Shown here: positions 1 to 7,090 of the stretch, in pieces
Position numbering within the stretch: the stretch's first letter is position 1
Layout of the letters: every line of letters begins with the position of its first letter
DNA from: Prevotellaceae bacterium
GTDB lineage: Bacteria > Bacteroidota > Bacteroidia > Bacteroidales > Bacteroidaceae
Direction: 5' to 3'
Assembly: GCA_028726625.1 (NCBI GenBank)
Contig: JAQYPT010000034.1
Coordinates: forward strand, 1 to 52,105
DNA length: 52,105 nt
Made by a program: the position numbers and the translations under genes
The notes under the pieces: generated by a model
The model's input: only the letters and a program-made list of their open reading frames with translations
Told to the model about the DNA's origin: nothing
The model's database searches: none

Positions 1-250
1 AACTTTGAACTTTGAACATTGAACTTTATGGTCAGTTTACTTTGAACTTTGAACATTGAGCTTTGAACTTTATGGTCAGTTTACTTTGAACATTGAACTT
101 TGAACATTGAACTTTATGGTCAGTTTACTTTGAACATTGAACTTTGAACATTGAACTTTATGGTCAGTTTACTTTGAACTTTGAACATTGAGCTTTGAAC
201 TTTATAGTCAGTTTACTTTGAACATTGAACATTGAGCTTTGAACTTTATG
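1..250. repeat. 44-bp tandem repeat array
   Basis: The marker TATGGTCAG (TATAGTCAG once, last copy diverged) recurs at 27, 71, 115, 159, 203 and 247, an exact 44-bp period over more than five copies. Inside each unit there are shorter alternating 7-mers of the type TTTGAAC and ATTGAAC/ATTGAGC. The array begins at the window edge, so its true length is unknown. The period is not a multiple of three and no ORF spans it, so it is non-coding. Confidence 0.97.
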
Positions 251-311
251 ATTGGTTCACGTTGAATTTTCGAGGTTTTGACAATGTTATGCAGCAAACA
301 AGCTAATCACT

Positions 312-332
312 CCCCTCCCTTTTGGGGAGGGG
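312..332. repeat. G/C-rich hairpin downstream of the U32 gene
   Basis: CCCCTCCC at 312-319 pairs with GGGAGGGG at 325-332 across a 5-base loop. It lies just past the stop of the minus-strand gene at 354 and could stop transcription, but no T-tract follows it on the minus strand. It may instead be a dispersed intergenic element. Confidence 0.55.
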
Positions 333-353
333 TTGGGGGAGAGGCTGTCATTT

Positions 354-1613
354 TCACGCATCCTGTTTCACCGCACTTACTATCTTGAATAGCTTGTCAT
401 TGGGGCGAACTTTGTCGGGAACGGCAATGGAGATGCGCCAACCTTTCTCAGCCTTCTGTACCGGTTTCAGCTCATAGCGTATCTCGTTGGCGTCAAAGTA
501 CATCACGCCCGTGGTGGGACCCGTGATGAGTAGATGCTCACCCACTTCTATTTCAGCGGCTTCGATGGCCAACTCTGCCACGCCAAGGTTAGAGAAATAC
601 TTCACCACCTTGCCCACCAAGACCTTTTTCTCGGTAGCCTTGTTGCCATACTCTTTGGTCCATTCGCCCAGCTTCTGACCTTGGTAGTAGCCGTCCCAGA
701 ATCCTCTGTTGAAGACGGCAGACAGACGTTTGTCCCAAGCATCTTTCTTTTCTTCGGTAAAAGTGCCTTCGATAACCGACTGAATGGCTTCTTTGTAGCA
801 TGTCACCACGTTGTACACATACTCTGGTCCGCGTGCCCTGCCCTCGATTTTGAATACCCGCACGCCCGCATCCATCATGAGATTGATGAAGCGAACGGTC
901 TTCAAATCCTTCGGACTCATGATGTATTTGTTGTCAATCTCCAGCTGGTTGCCCGTCTCGTTGTCGGTAACGGTGTACGAACGGCGGCAGATTTGCACGC
1001 ATTCACCACGGTTGGCCGAGCGGTTGGCGTCGTGAAGACTCATGTAACATTTGCCGCTGATTGCCATGCAGAACGCACCATGACAGAACATCTCGATGCG
1101 GATGAGCTCGCCACGGGGGCCGCAGATGTGCTGTTCGACAATCTGTTGGTGAATCTCTTTCACCTGTTTTAGGTTCAGTTCACGCGCTAATACCACCACA
1201 TCGGCAAAGCGAGCGTAGAACTTCAGGGCCTCGATGTTGGAGATGTTGAGTTGGGTGGATAGGTGCACTTCCACCCCTTTCTCCACGCAGTAGGTCATCA
1301 CGGCCACGTCACTGGCAATCACTGCCGATATTTGGGCATCCTTTGCTGCGTCGATTATCTTGCGCATGGTTGGGATATCCTCGCCATAAATCACAGTGTT
1401 TACCGTGAGATAGGTTTTGATGCCGTGTGCCTTGCAAGTGTCGGCGATATCGTGTAAATCGTCAATTGTAAAATGATTGGCTGAGTGTGAGCGCATGTTA
1501 AGCTGGCCGATGCCGAAGTAGATCGCTTCCGCTCCAGCCTGAATGGCGGCTGCGAGGCTCTCTCTGGACCCCACGGGTGCCATGATTTCAAAGTCTGATA
1601 ACTGATGCTTCAT
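354..1613 (-). CDS. Peptidase U32 family protein (TrhP/YegQ-like)
   Basis: This 419-residue protein belongs to the U32 'collagenase-like' family. The N-terminus (residues 9-36) has the family signature around MAPVGSRES and AGAEAIYFG. The central cysteine-rich segment, CHGAFCMAISGKC followed by ECVQIC, matches the region that in E. coli TrhP (YegQ) supports tRNA U34 hydroxylation, and NKYIMSPKDL matches the TrhP block YIMNSKDL. By family knowledge it is more likely an RNA-modification (prephenate-dependent hydroxylation) enzyme than a true protease. RlhA-type rRNA hydroxylation is an alternative. It diverges from the C1 peptidase gene. The start at 1613 lies only five bases from a consensus -7 box. 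Confidence 0.88.
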   Translation of the reverse strand: MKHQLSDFEIMAPVGSRESLAAAIQAGAEAIYFGIGQLNMRSHSANHFTIDDLHDIADTCKAHGIKTYLTVNTVIYGEDIPTMRKIIDAAKDAQISAVIASDVAVMTYCVEKGVEVHLSTQLNISNIEALKFYARFADVVVLARELNLKQVKEIHQQIVEQHICGPRGELIRIEMFCHGAFCMAISGKCYMSLHDANRSANRGECVQICRRSYTVTDNETGNQLEIDNKYIMSPKDLKTVRFINLMMDAGVRVFKIEGRARGPEYVYNVVTCYKEAIQSVIEGTFTEEKKDAWDKRLSAVFNRGFWDGYYQGQKLGEWTKEYGNKATEKKVLVGKVVKYFSNLGVAELAIEAAEIEVGEHLLITGPTTGVMYFDANEIRYELKPVQKAEKGWRISIAVPDKVRPNDKLFKIVSAVKQDA

Positions 1614-1618
1614 ACATG

Positions 1619-1649
1619 CAAAGTTACGCTTATTTGTAATAACTGCAAA
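1619..1649 (-). promoter_or_regulatory. Promoter of the U32 gene
   Basis: On the minus strand TTTG (1646-1649) and TAACTTTG (1619-1626) are 19 bases apart, the classic Bacteroidota primary-sigma layout. The start codon begins five bases after the -7 box, implying a leaderless or nearly leaderless transcript. Confidence 0.8.
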
Positions 1650-1681
1650 GTAAAGCTGTGCGATTTGTTCGGTTTTTGTAT

Positions 1682-1689
1682 TATCTTTG
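1682..1689 (+). promoter_or_regulatory. -7 box of the C1 peptidase gene
   Basis: TATCTTTG lies seven bases upstream of the ATG at 1697. A TTTG at 1664-1667 is only 14 bases away, so the -33 element is unconvincing. The box favours starting the protein at 1697 rather than at the GTG at 1658. Confidence 0.65.
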
Positions 1690-1696
1690 CACTGAG

Positions 1697-2728
1697 ATGA
1701 GAAAGATACTCTTGTTTGTGTGCGGCACGTTGGTTTTAGTTTCGGCTTGCAGAAATGCGAATAAGTCGAACGAAGTTCGGCATTATCAGTTCAAAACGGA
1801 TGTGATGCTGAAGGCCACTCCCGTAAAGAACCAGGGAAGCAGTTCGCTTTGCTGGGCGTATGCCATGCTGGGAACCATCGAATCGGAACGGTTGATGATG
1901 GGCGACTCGGTCAACTTGTCGGTTGATTATCTCGCTCGAATGTTGTTGAAGGAGCAGGCTCGTGAGACTTTCTTTGCAGGAGGAAGAAAGCAGGTGTCGC
2001 TTCGTGGGACGGCATCGATGGCTCTTCGCTTGCTGGAAAGATATGGCATGCTGCATCAGGACACGTATCCTGGTCAGCAAGTGAATTACAATGTGTTGGC
2101 AAGAAAGGTACAGTTGGCGGCCTTGCGGTCAGCAAGTTTGCAGAAAATGGATGGGCGTGTGGATGAAATGTTGGACGCTGAAGTTGGTTTCATGCCGCGG
2201 TTTGTCTTTTTCAGGCATGCTGAATATACGCCAAAACAGTTTGCCCACAGCGTTTGTTTGCCTCATGAATATCTCTCATTAACCAGTTTTACGCACCATC
2301 CCTACGGTCATTCGTTTGCTTTGGAGATACCCGATAATCGATACCGCGACACCTTTATGAACATGCCCCTGGACACTTTGATGGCACATGTCAAGGGGGC
2401 TTTGCAGACGGAGCATCCCGTTTGCTGGGAAGGAGATATCAGCGAGCCGGGATTTTCGTTTGCTGAGGGCGTGGCCAAGTTGCCCAATGAAGCTGTAAAC
2501 GTTACACCAGCAGTGCGTCAAAGGCAGTTTGAAACACTGAAAACTACCGACGACCACTGTATGGTATTGGTGGGATTGGCGCATGATAAACGAGGAAATA
2601 CTTACTATATAGCTAAAAATTCGTGGGGTAAGAACAATCCGTTCGGTGGGTATATGTATCTCAGTGACAATTATCTGCGTTTGAAAACGGTGGCTGTTTA
2701 CATGAGTCAGGCGGCCTATGGGGTGTGA
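1697..2728 (+). CDS. C1-family (papain/bleomycin-hydrolase-like) cysteine peptidase lipoprotein
   Basis: I place the start at 1697 (343 residues) because it gives a clean lipoprotein signal, MRKILLFVCG followed by the lipobox LVSAC with Cys18 as lipid anchor. An upstream GTG at 1658 would bury that signal and precede the promoter box. The catalytic parts are all visible: oxyanion Gln46 and nucleophile Cys52 in NQGSSSLCWAY, His in TTDDHCMVLVG, and Asn in AKNSWGKNNPFGGY. This arrangement fits the C1B aminopeptidase C group. It is probably anchored in a periplasm-facing or outer membrane. Convergent with gyrB, sharing a terminator. Substrate is unknown. Confidence 0.88.
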   Translation: MRKILLFVCGTLVLVSACRNANKSNEVRHYQFKTDVMLKATPVKNQGSSSLCWAYAMLGTIESERLMMGDSVNLSVDYLARMLLKEQARETFFAGGRKQVSLRGTASMALRLLERYGMLHQDTYPGQQVNYNVLARKVQLAALRSASLQKMDGRVDEMLDAEVGFMPRFVFFRHAEYTPKQFAHSVCLPHEYLSLTSFTHHPYGHSFALEIPDNRYRDTFMNMPLDTLMAHVKGALQTEHPVCWEGDISEPGFSFAEGVAKLPNEAVNVTPAVRQRQFETLKTTDDHCMVLVGLAHDKRGNTYYIAKNSWGKNNPFGGYMYLSDNYLRLKTVAVYMSQAAYGV

Positions 2729-2783
2729 AAACCCTTCATAACAATAAGGGTTGGCCCACATGACACATTAGAAAACAAAAAAA

Positions 2784-2810
2784 GGGGCATGCGAATCGAT
2801 TGCATGCCCC
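2784..2810. terminator. Bidirectional terminator between C1 peptidase and gyrB
   Basis: GGGGCATGC (2784-2792) and GCATGCCCC (2802-2810) form a perfect 9-bp stem with a 9-base loop. An A-rich run lies to the left and T-rich sequence to the right, so it can serve both convergent genes. Confidence 0.88.
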
Positions 2811-2832
2811 TTAGCTTTTACTTATTTAGCGC

Positions 2833-4806
2833 CTATGCATCAATGTTCGCATAGGTTGCGTTCTGTTCAATAAATTCACGACGTGGCTCCACGTCATCAC
2901 CCATAAGCATGGAGAATATCTCGTCTGCATCGGCTGCATTCTCGATGGTTACCTGCTTCAACAGGCGAGTCTTTGGATCCATGGTGGTTTCCCATAATTG
3001 TTCAGGGTTCATCTCACCAAGACCTTTGTATCGCTGCGTGTGAATGCTCTTGCTGTCTTCCTCGCCCTGGGCGTACTTGTCTATGAAGGCCTGTCGTTGC
3101 TGTTCAGTGTAGCAATATTCACTGGCCTTGTTCTTGTAAGTACACTTGTAAAGCGGTGGCGTAGCGATGTAGAGGTGCCCTTCTTCGATAATTTTGGGCA
3201 TGAAGCGATAGAACAGCGTCATGATGAGTGTGTCGATGTGCGAACCATCGACGTCGGCATCGGTCATGATGATAATTTTGTCGTAGCGCAGCTTGTCGAT
3301 ATTGGCCTCTCGGTCGTCCTCTCCGTCTACGCCAAAGCGCACGCCGATGCTCTGAATGATGTTCATCACCGACTCGGCCTCGAACACTCTGTGCCATTGA
3401 ACCTTTTCCACGTTCAAGATTTTACCACGCAATGGCAATATGGCTTGCGTGTATCGGTCGCGTCCTTGCTTAGCCGATCCACCTGCGGAGTCACCCTCCA
3501 CCAGGAATATCTCACAATCTTTCGGGTCTTTGTTTGAGCAGTCAGCCAGTTTGCCAGGCAGTCCTCCGCCGCTCATGACGTTCTTACGCTGAACGCTCTC
3601 GCGCGCCTTTCGTGCCGCAATACGTGCCGTAGCTGCCAAAACCACCTTCTCGCAGATTTGTTTTGCCTCGGTAGGATGCTCTTCCAGGTAGTTGGTAAGC
3701 GCTTCGCCAACAGCTTGTTGTACGGCTCCAGATACCTCACTGTTGCCCAATTTGGTCTTGGTCTGCCCCTCAAACTGCGGCTCTGCCACCTTAATAGATA
3801 TCACAGCGGTAAGTCCTTCACGGAAGTCTTCACCTGCAATCTCTATCTTTGCCTTTTCAATTTGCTTTGAAATGGCGGGGTCGTTGTCTGCATACGTCTT
3901 CAACGTGCGTGTCAGTGCGGCGCGAAAACCAGTGAGGTGCGTACCACCCTCTATGGTGTTGATGTTGTTAACGTACGAGTGTATGTTCTCAGAATAGTCG
4001 GTGTTGTACATGATAGCCACCTCAATGGGGATGCCTTGCTTCTCTGTTTTCAGGTAGATGACATCGTCGAAGAGGTGTGTTCTGTGGCGGTCAACGTAGC
4101 GGACGAACTCTTTGAGGCCGTCTTTAGCGTGGAAAACCTCCGTTCGTGTCTTGCCCTCCTCGTTGGGACGCAGGTCAGTAAGGGTGATGCGAATGCCTGC
4201 ATTCAGGAACGCCAGCTCTCGCATGCGCCTCGCAATGATGTCCCATTGGAAGTGAGTGGTGGTGAAAATAGATCCGTCTGGCCAGAACTGCTGACGCGTT
4301 CCACGCAGGTTGGTCTCTCCAATGACTTTTACTGGGTAGAGGGCTTTTCCCCTTTCGTATTCTTGTTGGTAGATTTTGCCGTCACGGAACACCTGAGATG
4401 TCATGTGAGAAGATAGGGCGTTAACGCAACTTACACCAACTCCGTGCAGACCACCGCTGACTTTGTACGAGCCTTTGTCGAACTTTCCACCGGCATGAAG
4501 TACCGTCATAACCACTTCCAGGGCCGACTTGTGCAGTTTTTCGTGCTGGTCAACGGGAATGCCTCGACCGTTGTCTTGTACAGTTATTGATTCGTCATCG
4601 TTGATGGTCACTTCAATGTCGGTGCAATAACCTGCCATCGCTTCGTCAATAGAGTTGTCCACGGTCTCGTTAATCAGGTGATGGAGACCCTTCTCACTGA
4701 TGTCACCGATGTACATTGCAGGTCGTTTGCGGACAGCCTCAAGTCCTTCCAAGACTTGGATGTTACTGGCCGAATAATTGTTTTCGGTATTCTGATTTTC
4801 TGCCAT
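2833..4806 (-). CDS. gyrB: DNA gyrase subunit B
   Basis: GyrB is the ATPase subunit of gyrase, which introduces negative supercoils with GyrA. The 657-residue protein has the GHKL ATPase region near the N-terminus (ETVDNSIDEAMAGY, then DNGRGIPVD and GGLHGVGVSCVNALS). The TOPRIM region follows, with EGDSAGGSAKQGRDR and the metal-binding DADVDGSHID. The C-terminal block RYKGLGEMNPEQLWETTMDP is typical of GyrB. It lacks the long insertion of E. coli GyrB, as expected for this lineage. ParE is the main alternative, but the start MYIGDISEKGLHHL and the C-terminal block fit GyrB better. It is monocistronic, with its own promoter. Confidence 0.95.
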   Translation of the reverse strand: MAENQNTENNYSASNIQVLEGLEAVRKRPAMYIGDISEKGLHHLINETVDNSIDEAMAGYCTDIEVTINDDESITVQDNGRGIPVDQHEKLHKSALEVVMTVLHAGGKFDKGSYKVSGGLHGVGVSCVNALSSHMTSQVFRDGKIYQQEYERGKALYPVKVIGETNLRGTRQQFWPDGSIFTTTHFQWDIIARRMRELAFLNAGIRITLTDLRPNEEGKTRTEVFHAKDGLKEFVRYVDRHRTHLFDDVIYLKTEKQGIPIEVAIMYNTDYSENIHSYVNNINTIEGGTHLTGFRAALTRTLKTYADNDPAISKQIEKAKIEIAGEDFREGLTAVISIKVAEPQFEGQTKTKLGNSEVSGAVQQAVGEALTNYLEEHPTEAKQICEKVVLAATARIAARKARESVQRKNVMSGGGLPGKLADCSNKDPKDCEIFLVEGDSAGGSAKQGRDRYTQAILPLRGKILNVEKVQWHRVFEAESVMNIIQSIGVRFGVDGEDDREANIDKLRYDKIIIMTDADVDGSHIDTLIMTLFYRFMPKIIEEGHLYIATPPLYKCTYKNKASEYCYTEQQRQAFIDKYAQGEEDSKSIHTQRYKGLGEMNPEQLWETTMDPKTRLLKQVTIENAADADEIFSMLMGDDVEPRREFIEQNATYANIDA

Positions 4807-4831
4807 TTGTCGTTTTGTATATTATGATATG

Positions 4832-4839
4832 CAAAGATA
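4832..4839 (-). promoter_or_regulatory. -7 box of gyrB
   Basis: TATCTTTG on the minus strand lies 25 bases before the gyrB ATG. I see no TTTG at the ideal distance upstream. Confidence 0.65.
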
Positions 4840-5087
4840 CGAAATTACAGCCAAATGAGGAAATGTTTTGTTGCTAAAAATGCGTAAAAGGGTAGCGTGC
4901 GTCTGCCTTTTTTATGTGGTTTAAAGATGCGAATAAAATTTTTCTGTTTTCTGGTATTTTATGGATCTTGCCCACCTCGTAGCCAGTGTTGGTCGGCGAC
5001 GAACCAGTGATGATTCGCCAGCTTGAAGGCAGGGAGAGGCGCTGTGTTGTGTCAACGTAGGAAGAGATTGAGGTGGGTGAAACCTCA
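4840..5087. other. Gene-free stretch between gyrB and rpsT
   Basis: Apart from the gyrB promoter region at its left end, I see no ORF, RNA gene or repeat here. The part near 4970-5070 is more G/C-rich than the flanks and has only weak, short dyads. Confidence 0.5.
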
Positions 5088-5119
5088 AAAGGTTACACTT
5101 CTTTCGAAATGTAACCTTT
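5088..5119 (-). terminator. Hairpin downstream of rpsT
   Basis: AAAGGTTACA (5088-5097) and TGTAACCTTT (5110-5119) form a 10-bp perfect stem with a 12-base loop, 23 bases beyond the rpsT stop. The downstream T-run is short, so termination strength is uncertain. Confidence 0.7.
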
Positions 5120-5142
5120 GTATGTAGGGTCGTCAGATGGAC

Positions 5143-5397
5143 TTATGCGAGTTTGCCGATGTGCTTGCAGAGGCTTGACTTCAAGTTGGCAGCCTTGTTC
5201 TTGTGGATGACGTTGGTCTTGGCCAACTTGTCTACCATCTTCTGTACTTCAGGATACAGCTTGACAGCCTCATCCTTGTCGGTCATTGCACGCAACTTGC
5301 GTACAGCATTACGCATGGTCTTTGCATAATATTTGTTGTGCAAAGTCTTAATTTTGTCCTGACGGATTCTTTTAAGTGATGATTTGTGATTTGCCAT
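5143..5397 (-). CDS. rpsT: 30S ribosomal protein S20
   Basis: This is the small, very basic 84-residue S20, which binds 16S rRNA in the body of the small subunit. The start [15 protein letters not shown] and the helical stretch [14 protein letters not shown] Lys/Arg pattern are characteristic, and the length matches the family. It lies 30 bases downstream of a tRNA-Glu gene on the same strand and is likely co-transcribed with it from the promoter at 5521-5552. A hairpin follows the stop. Confidence 0.96.
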   Translation of the reverse strand: MANHKSSLKRIRQDKIKTLHNKYYAKTMRNAVRKLRAMTDKDEAVKLYPEVQKMVDKLAKTNVIHKNKAANLKSSLCKHIGKLA

Positions 5398-5427
5398 CTT
5401 TATTTTACTTCTTTTATTTCTTTTGTG

Positions 5428-5499
5428 TAGTCCCTAGCAGAGTCGAACTGCTCTTTTGAGAATGAAAATCTCACGTCCTAACCGATAGACGAAGGGACC
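5428..5499 (-). tRNA. tRNA-Glu (TTC)
   Basis: Read on the minus strand, the sequence folds into a cloverleaf: acceptor GGTCCCT/AGGGACT (G1-U72 wobble), D stem GTC/GAC, anticodon stem TGAGA/TCTCA around the loop TTTTCAT, and a T arm with the GTTCGAC loop. The anticodon TTC reads Glu codons. CCA is not encoded, because the discriminator A is followed by CAC. It lies upstream of rpsT. Confidence 0.95.
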
Positions 5500-5520
5500 G
5501 TGCCATTTGATTAGCGGGTG

Positions 5521-5552
5521 CAAAGTTATGACATTTTTCCTTACCGACCAAA
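5521..5552 (-). promoter_or_regulatory. Promoter of tRNA-Glu and rpsT
   Basis: On the minus strand TTTG (5549-5552), a 20-base spacer and TAACTTTG (5521-5528) make a full consensus Bacteroidota promoter, 21 bases before the tRNA 5' end. Confidence 0.85.
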
Positions 5553-5591
5553 TTTTATGCTGTAATTTTTCATTGAATGTATGAAAATCAG

Positions 5592-5599
5592 TATTTTTG
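5592..5599 (+). promoter_or_regulatory. -7 box of recO
   Basis: TATTTTTG lies 20 bases before the recO ATG. No exact TTTG is present at the expected upstream distance. Confidence 0.6.
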
Positions 5600-5619
5600 C
5601 CATTCAAACTCACGTTTAG

Positions 5620-6345
5620 ATGTTAATTAAGACGCAAGCTATCGTACTACGAACCATCAAATATGGCGATTCTCAGCTGATAACAGATTTGTTCACCCAG
5701 GCGATGGGGAACGTTTCTTTTATCCAGCGTATGCGCAAAGGCAGGAGCAGCAGGACGGGCAAGCCCTATTTTCAGCCGCTGACTATCTTGGACATCGAGT
5801 TTGATGAGCGTCCCAACAAGCAGTTGCAGCGTATCAAGGAGATGCGTCTGGCCTATCCATTCTCTACCATACCTTTCAATTCTTATAAGTTGTCCATATC
5901 CTTGTTCTTGTCAGAATTCTTGTATTTCAGCGTGCGCGGCGAGCATGAGGTGGGGGCATTATATCAATATGTGGAGAACAGCATTCGTTGGTTGGATGCG
6001 GCGGAGGGGGCTTTCGTCAACTTTCATCTGGTGTTCATGATGCATCTAACGCGCTTCATTGGGTTTTATCCAAATCTTGAGAACTGGCATGTGGGCGATT
6101 TCTTCGACCTTCGCAACGGCGTGTTCTGTTCCCTCGTTCCTTTACATCCCGACTATATTCCCCCAAACGAGGCGGCAAAAATCAGTCAACTGATGCGGAT
6201 GAACTATGAAACCATGCACCTTTTCCGCTTTTCCCGTGAGGAGCGCAATCGTTGTGCCAACTTGATATTGCGCTACTATCGCTTGCACATTCCTTCATTC
6301 CCCGAACTGAAATCGCTCTCGGTGTTGCAAGACTTGTTTCGGTAG
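5620..6345 (+). CDS. recO: DNA repair protein RecO
   Basis: RecO works with RecR to load RecA on gapped DNA and to anneal single strands. The 241-residue protein opens with the N-terminal OB-fold pattern of the family, MLIKTQAIVLRTIKYGDSQL, with the typical TDLFT and RKGRSS segments next. The C-terminal part is helical and poorly conserved, and I see no paired CxxC zinc motif, which some RecO proteins carry. It has its own promoter and converges on yqeY, with a shared hairpin at 6508-6554. Confidence 0.9.
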   Translation: MLIKTQAIVLRTIKYGDSQLITDLFTQAMGNVSFIQRMRKGRSSRTGKPYFQPLTILDIEFDERPNKQLQRIKEMRLAYPFSTIPFNSYKLSISLFLSEFLYFSVRGEHEVGALYQYVENSIRWLDAAEGAFVNFHLVFMMHLTRFIGFYPNLENWHVGDFFDLRNGVFCSLVPLHPDYIPPNEAAKISQLMRMNYETMHLFRFSREERNRCANLILRYYRLHIPSFPELKSLSVLQDLFR

Positions 6346-6384
6346 CTGTTGGTTGTTTCACATGCCTTTGTGGGGTGGCTTGGC

Positions 6385-6472
6385 AAAGTCATTGACTTTG
6401 GGCAGCAATCTACATGCTTTTAGGCTGCAAAGTGCATGACTTTGCAGCCCAAACTCAATGCTGTTGCAGGAC
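6385..6472. repeat. 22-bp periodic repeat array A (4 units)
   Basis: Units start at 6385, 6407, 6429 and 6451, exactly 22 bp apart, each close to AAWNTCMATGASTTTG followed by six variable bases. Units 1 and 3 are near-palindromic (AAAGTCATTGACTTT and AAAGTGCATGACTTT). The array lies between the convergent genes recO and yqeY. The period is not divisible by three, so it is not a peptide repeat. Confidence 0.85.
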
Positions 6473-6507
6473 AGGTTTTAAAGTCTTGATTTTCAAGGAA
6501 AAAGAAA

Positions 6508-6554
6508 ACGGCAAGAACCCTTTGACACATAATGTTTCAAAGGATTCTTGCCGT
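6508..6554. terminator. Strong terminator between recO and yqeY
   Basis: ACGGCAAGAACCCTTTGA (6508-6525) pairs with TCAAAGGATTCTTGCCGT (6537-6554), 18 positions with a single mismatch. On the minus strand a T-rich run (complement of 6497-6507) follows. It ends the dcw-yqeY transcript and may also serve recO. Confidence 0.92.
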
Positions 6555-6587
6555 AGGTCTCTCGGGTGGCGAAACCGAATGTAAGAA

Positions 6588-7037
6588 TTAGGCGAGCAGC
6601 TTTTTAACGATGCCTGAAATGGTTTTGCCATCGGCCTTTCCAGCCAATTGTTTGTTGGCCATTCCCATGACTTTTCCCATATCCTTCATGCTTGCGGCAC
6701 CCGTTTGATCGATGATGGTCTTAACGATTTTCTCTATTTCGGCTTCCGACAGTTGTTCGGGCAGATAGCGCTCGATGACTGAAACCTGTGCCAATTCAGC
6801 GTCAGCAAGACCCTGTCGGCCTGCGTCTATGTACGTCTGTGCCGATTCCTTGCCTTGTTTGGCCAGCTTCTGAATCATCTTCAAGGCGTCTGCATCCTCC
6901 AAAGTATCGTTGGCTCCCGGTGCCGTCTTAGCCTCGAGGAAAACTTTTTTGATATTACGCAGCGTGTCAAGTGCTACCTTGTCGCGCTCTTTCATTGCGG
7001 TTTTGATGTCTTCGTTAACCTTTTCAAATAGTGCCAT
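6588..7037 (-). CDS. GatB/YqeY domain protein
   Basis: This 149-residue protein is a stand-alone YqeY domain, a helical fold related to the tail domain of the GatB amidotransferase subunit. Landmarks are the start MALFEKVNEDIKTAMKERDK, RLPEQLSE-like YLPEQLSEAEIEKIV, and the end block MGKVMGMANKQLAGKADGKTIS. The exact biochemical role is not settled in the family; tRNA-related functions have been suggested. It is the last gene of the dcw transcription unit, 53 bases after ftsZ, a position that suggests co-expression but not a division role. Confidence 0.9.
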   Translation of the reverse strand: MALFEKVNEDIKTAMKERDKVALDTLRNIKKVFLEAKTAPGANDTLEDADALKMIQKLAKQGKESAQTYIDAGRQGLADAELAQVSVIERYLPEQLSEAEIEKIVKTIIDQTGAASMKDMGKVMGMANKQLAGKADGKTISGIVKKLLA

Positions 7038-7090
7038 TTGTTTGATGTTTTATTGTATTTGTTGACGAGCGGTCGTCGGTGTATATTGTT

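Noticed and set aside
1658..1696. GTG start at 1658 for the C1 peptidase
   Set aside because: It would place 13 residues before the lipoprotein signal and upstream of the -7 box; the ATG at 1697 fits better.
6385..6472. The 22-bp arrays as CRISPR arrays
   Set aside because: Conserved cores are about 16 bases with six-base variable parts, far too short for spacers, and no cas genes are present.
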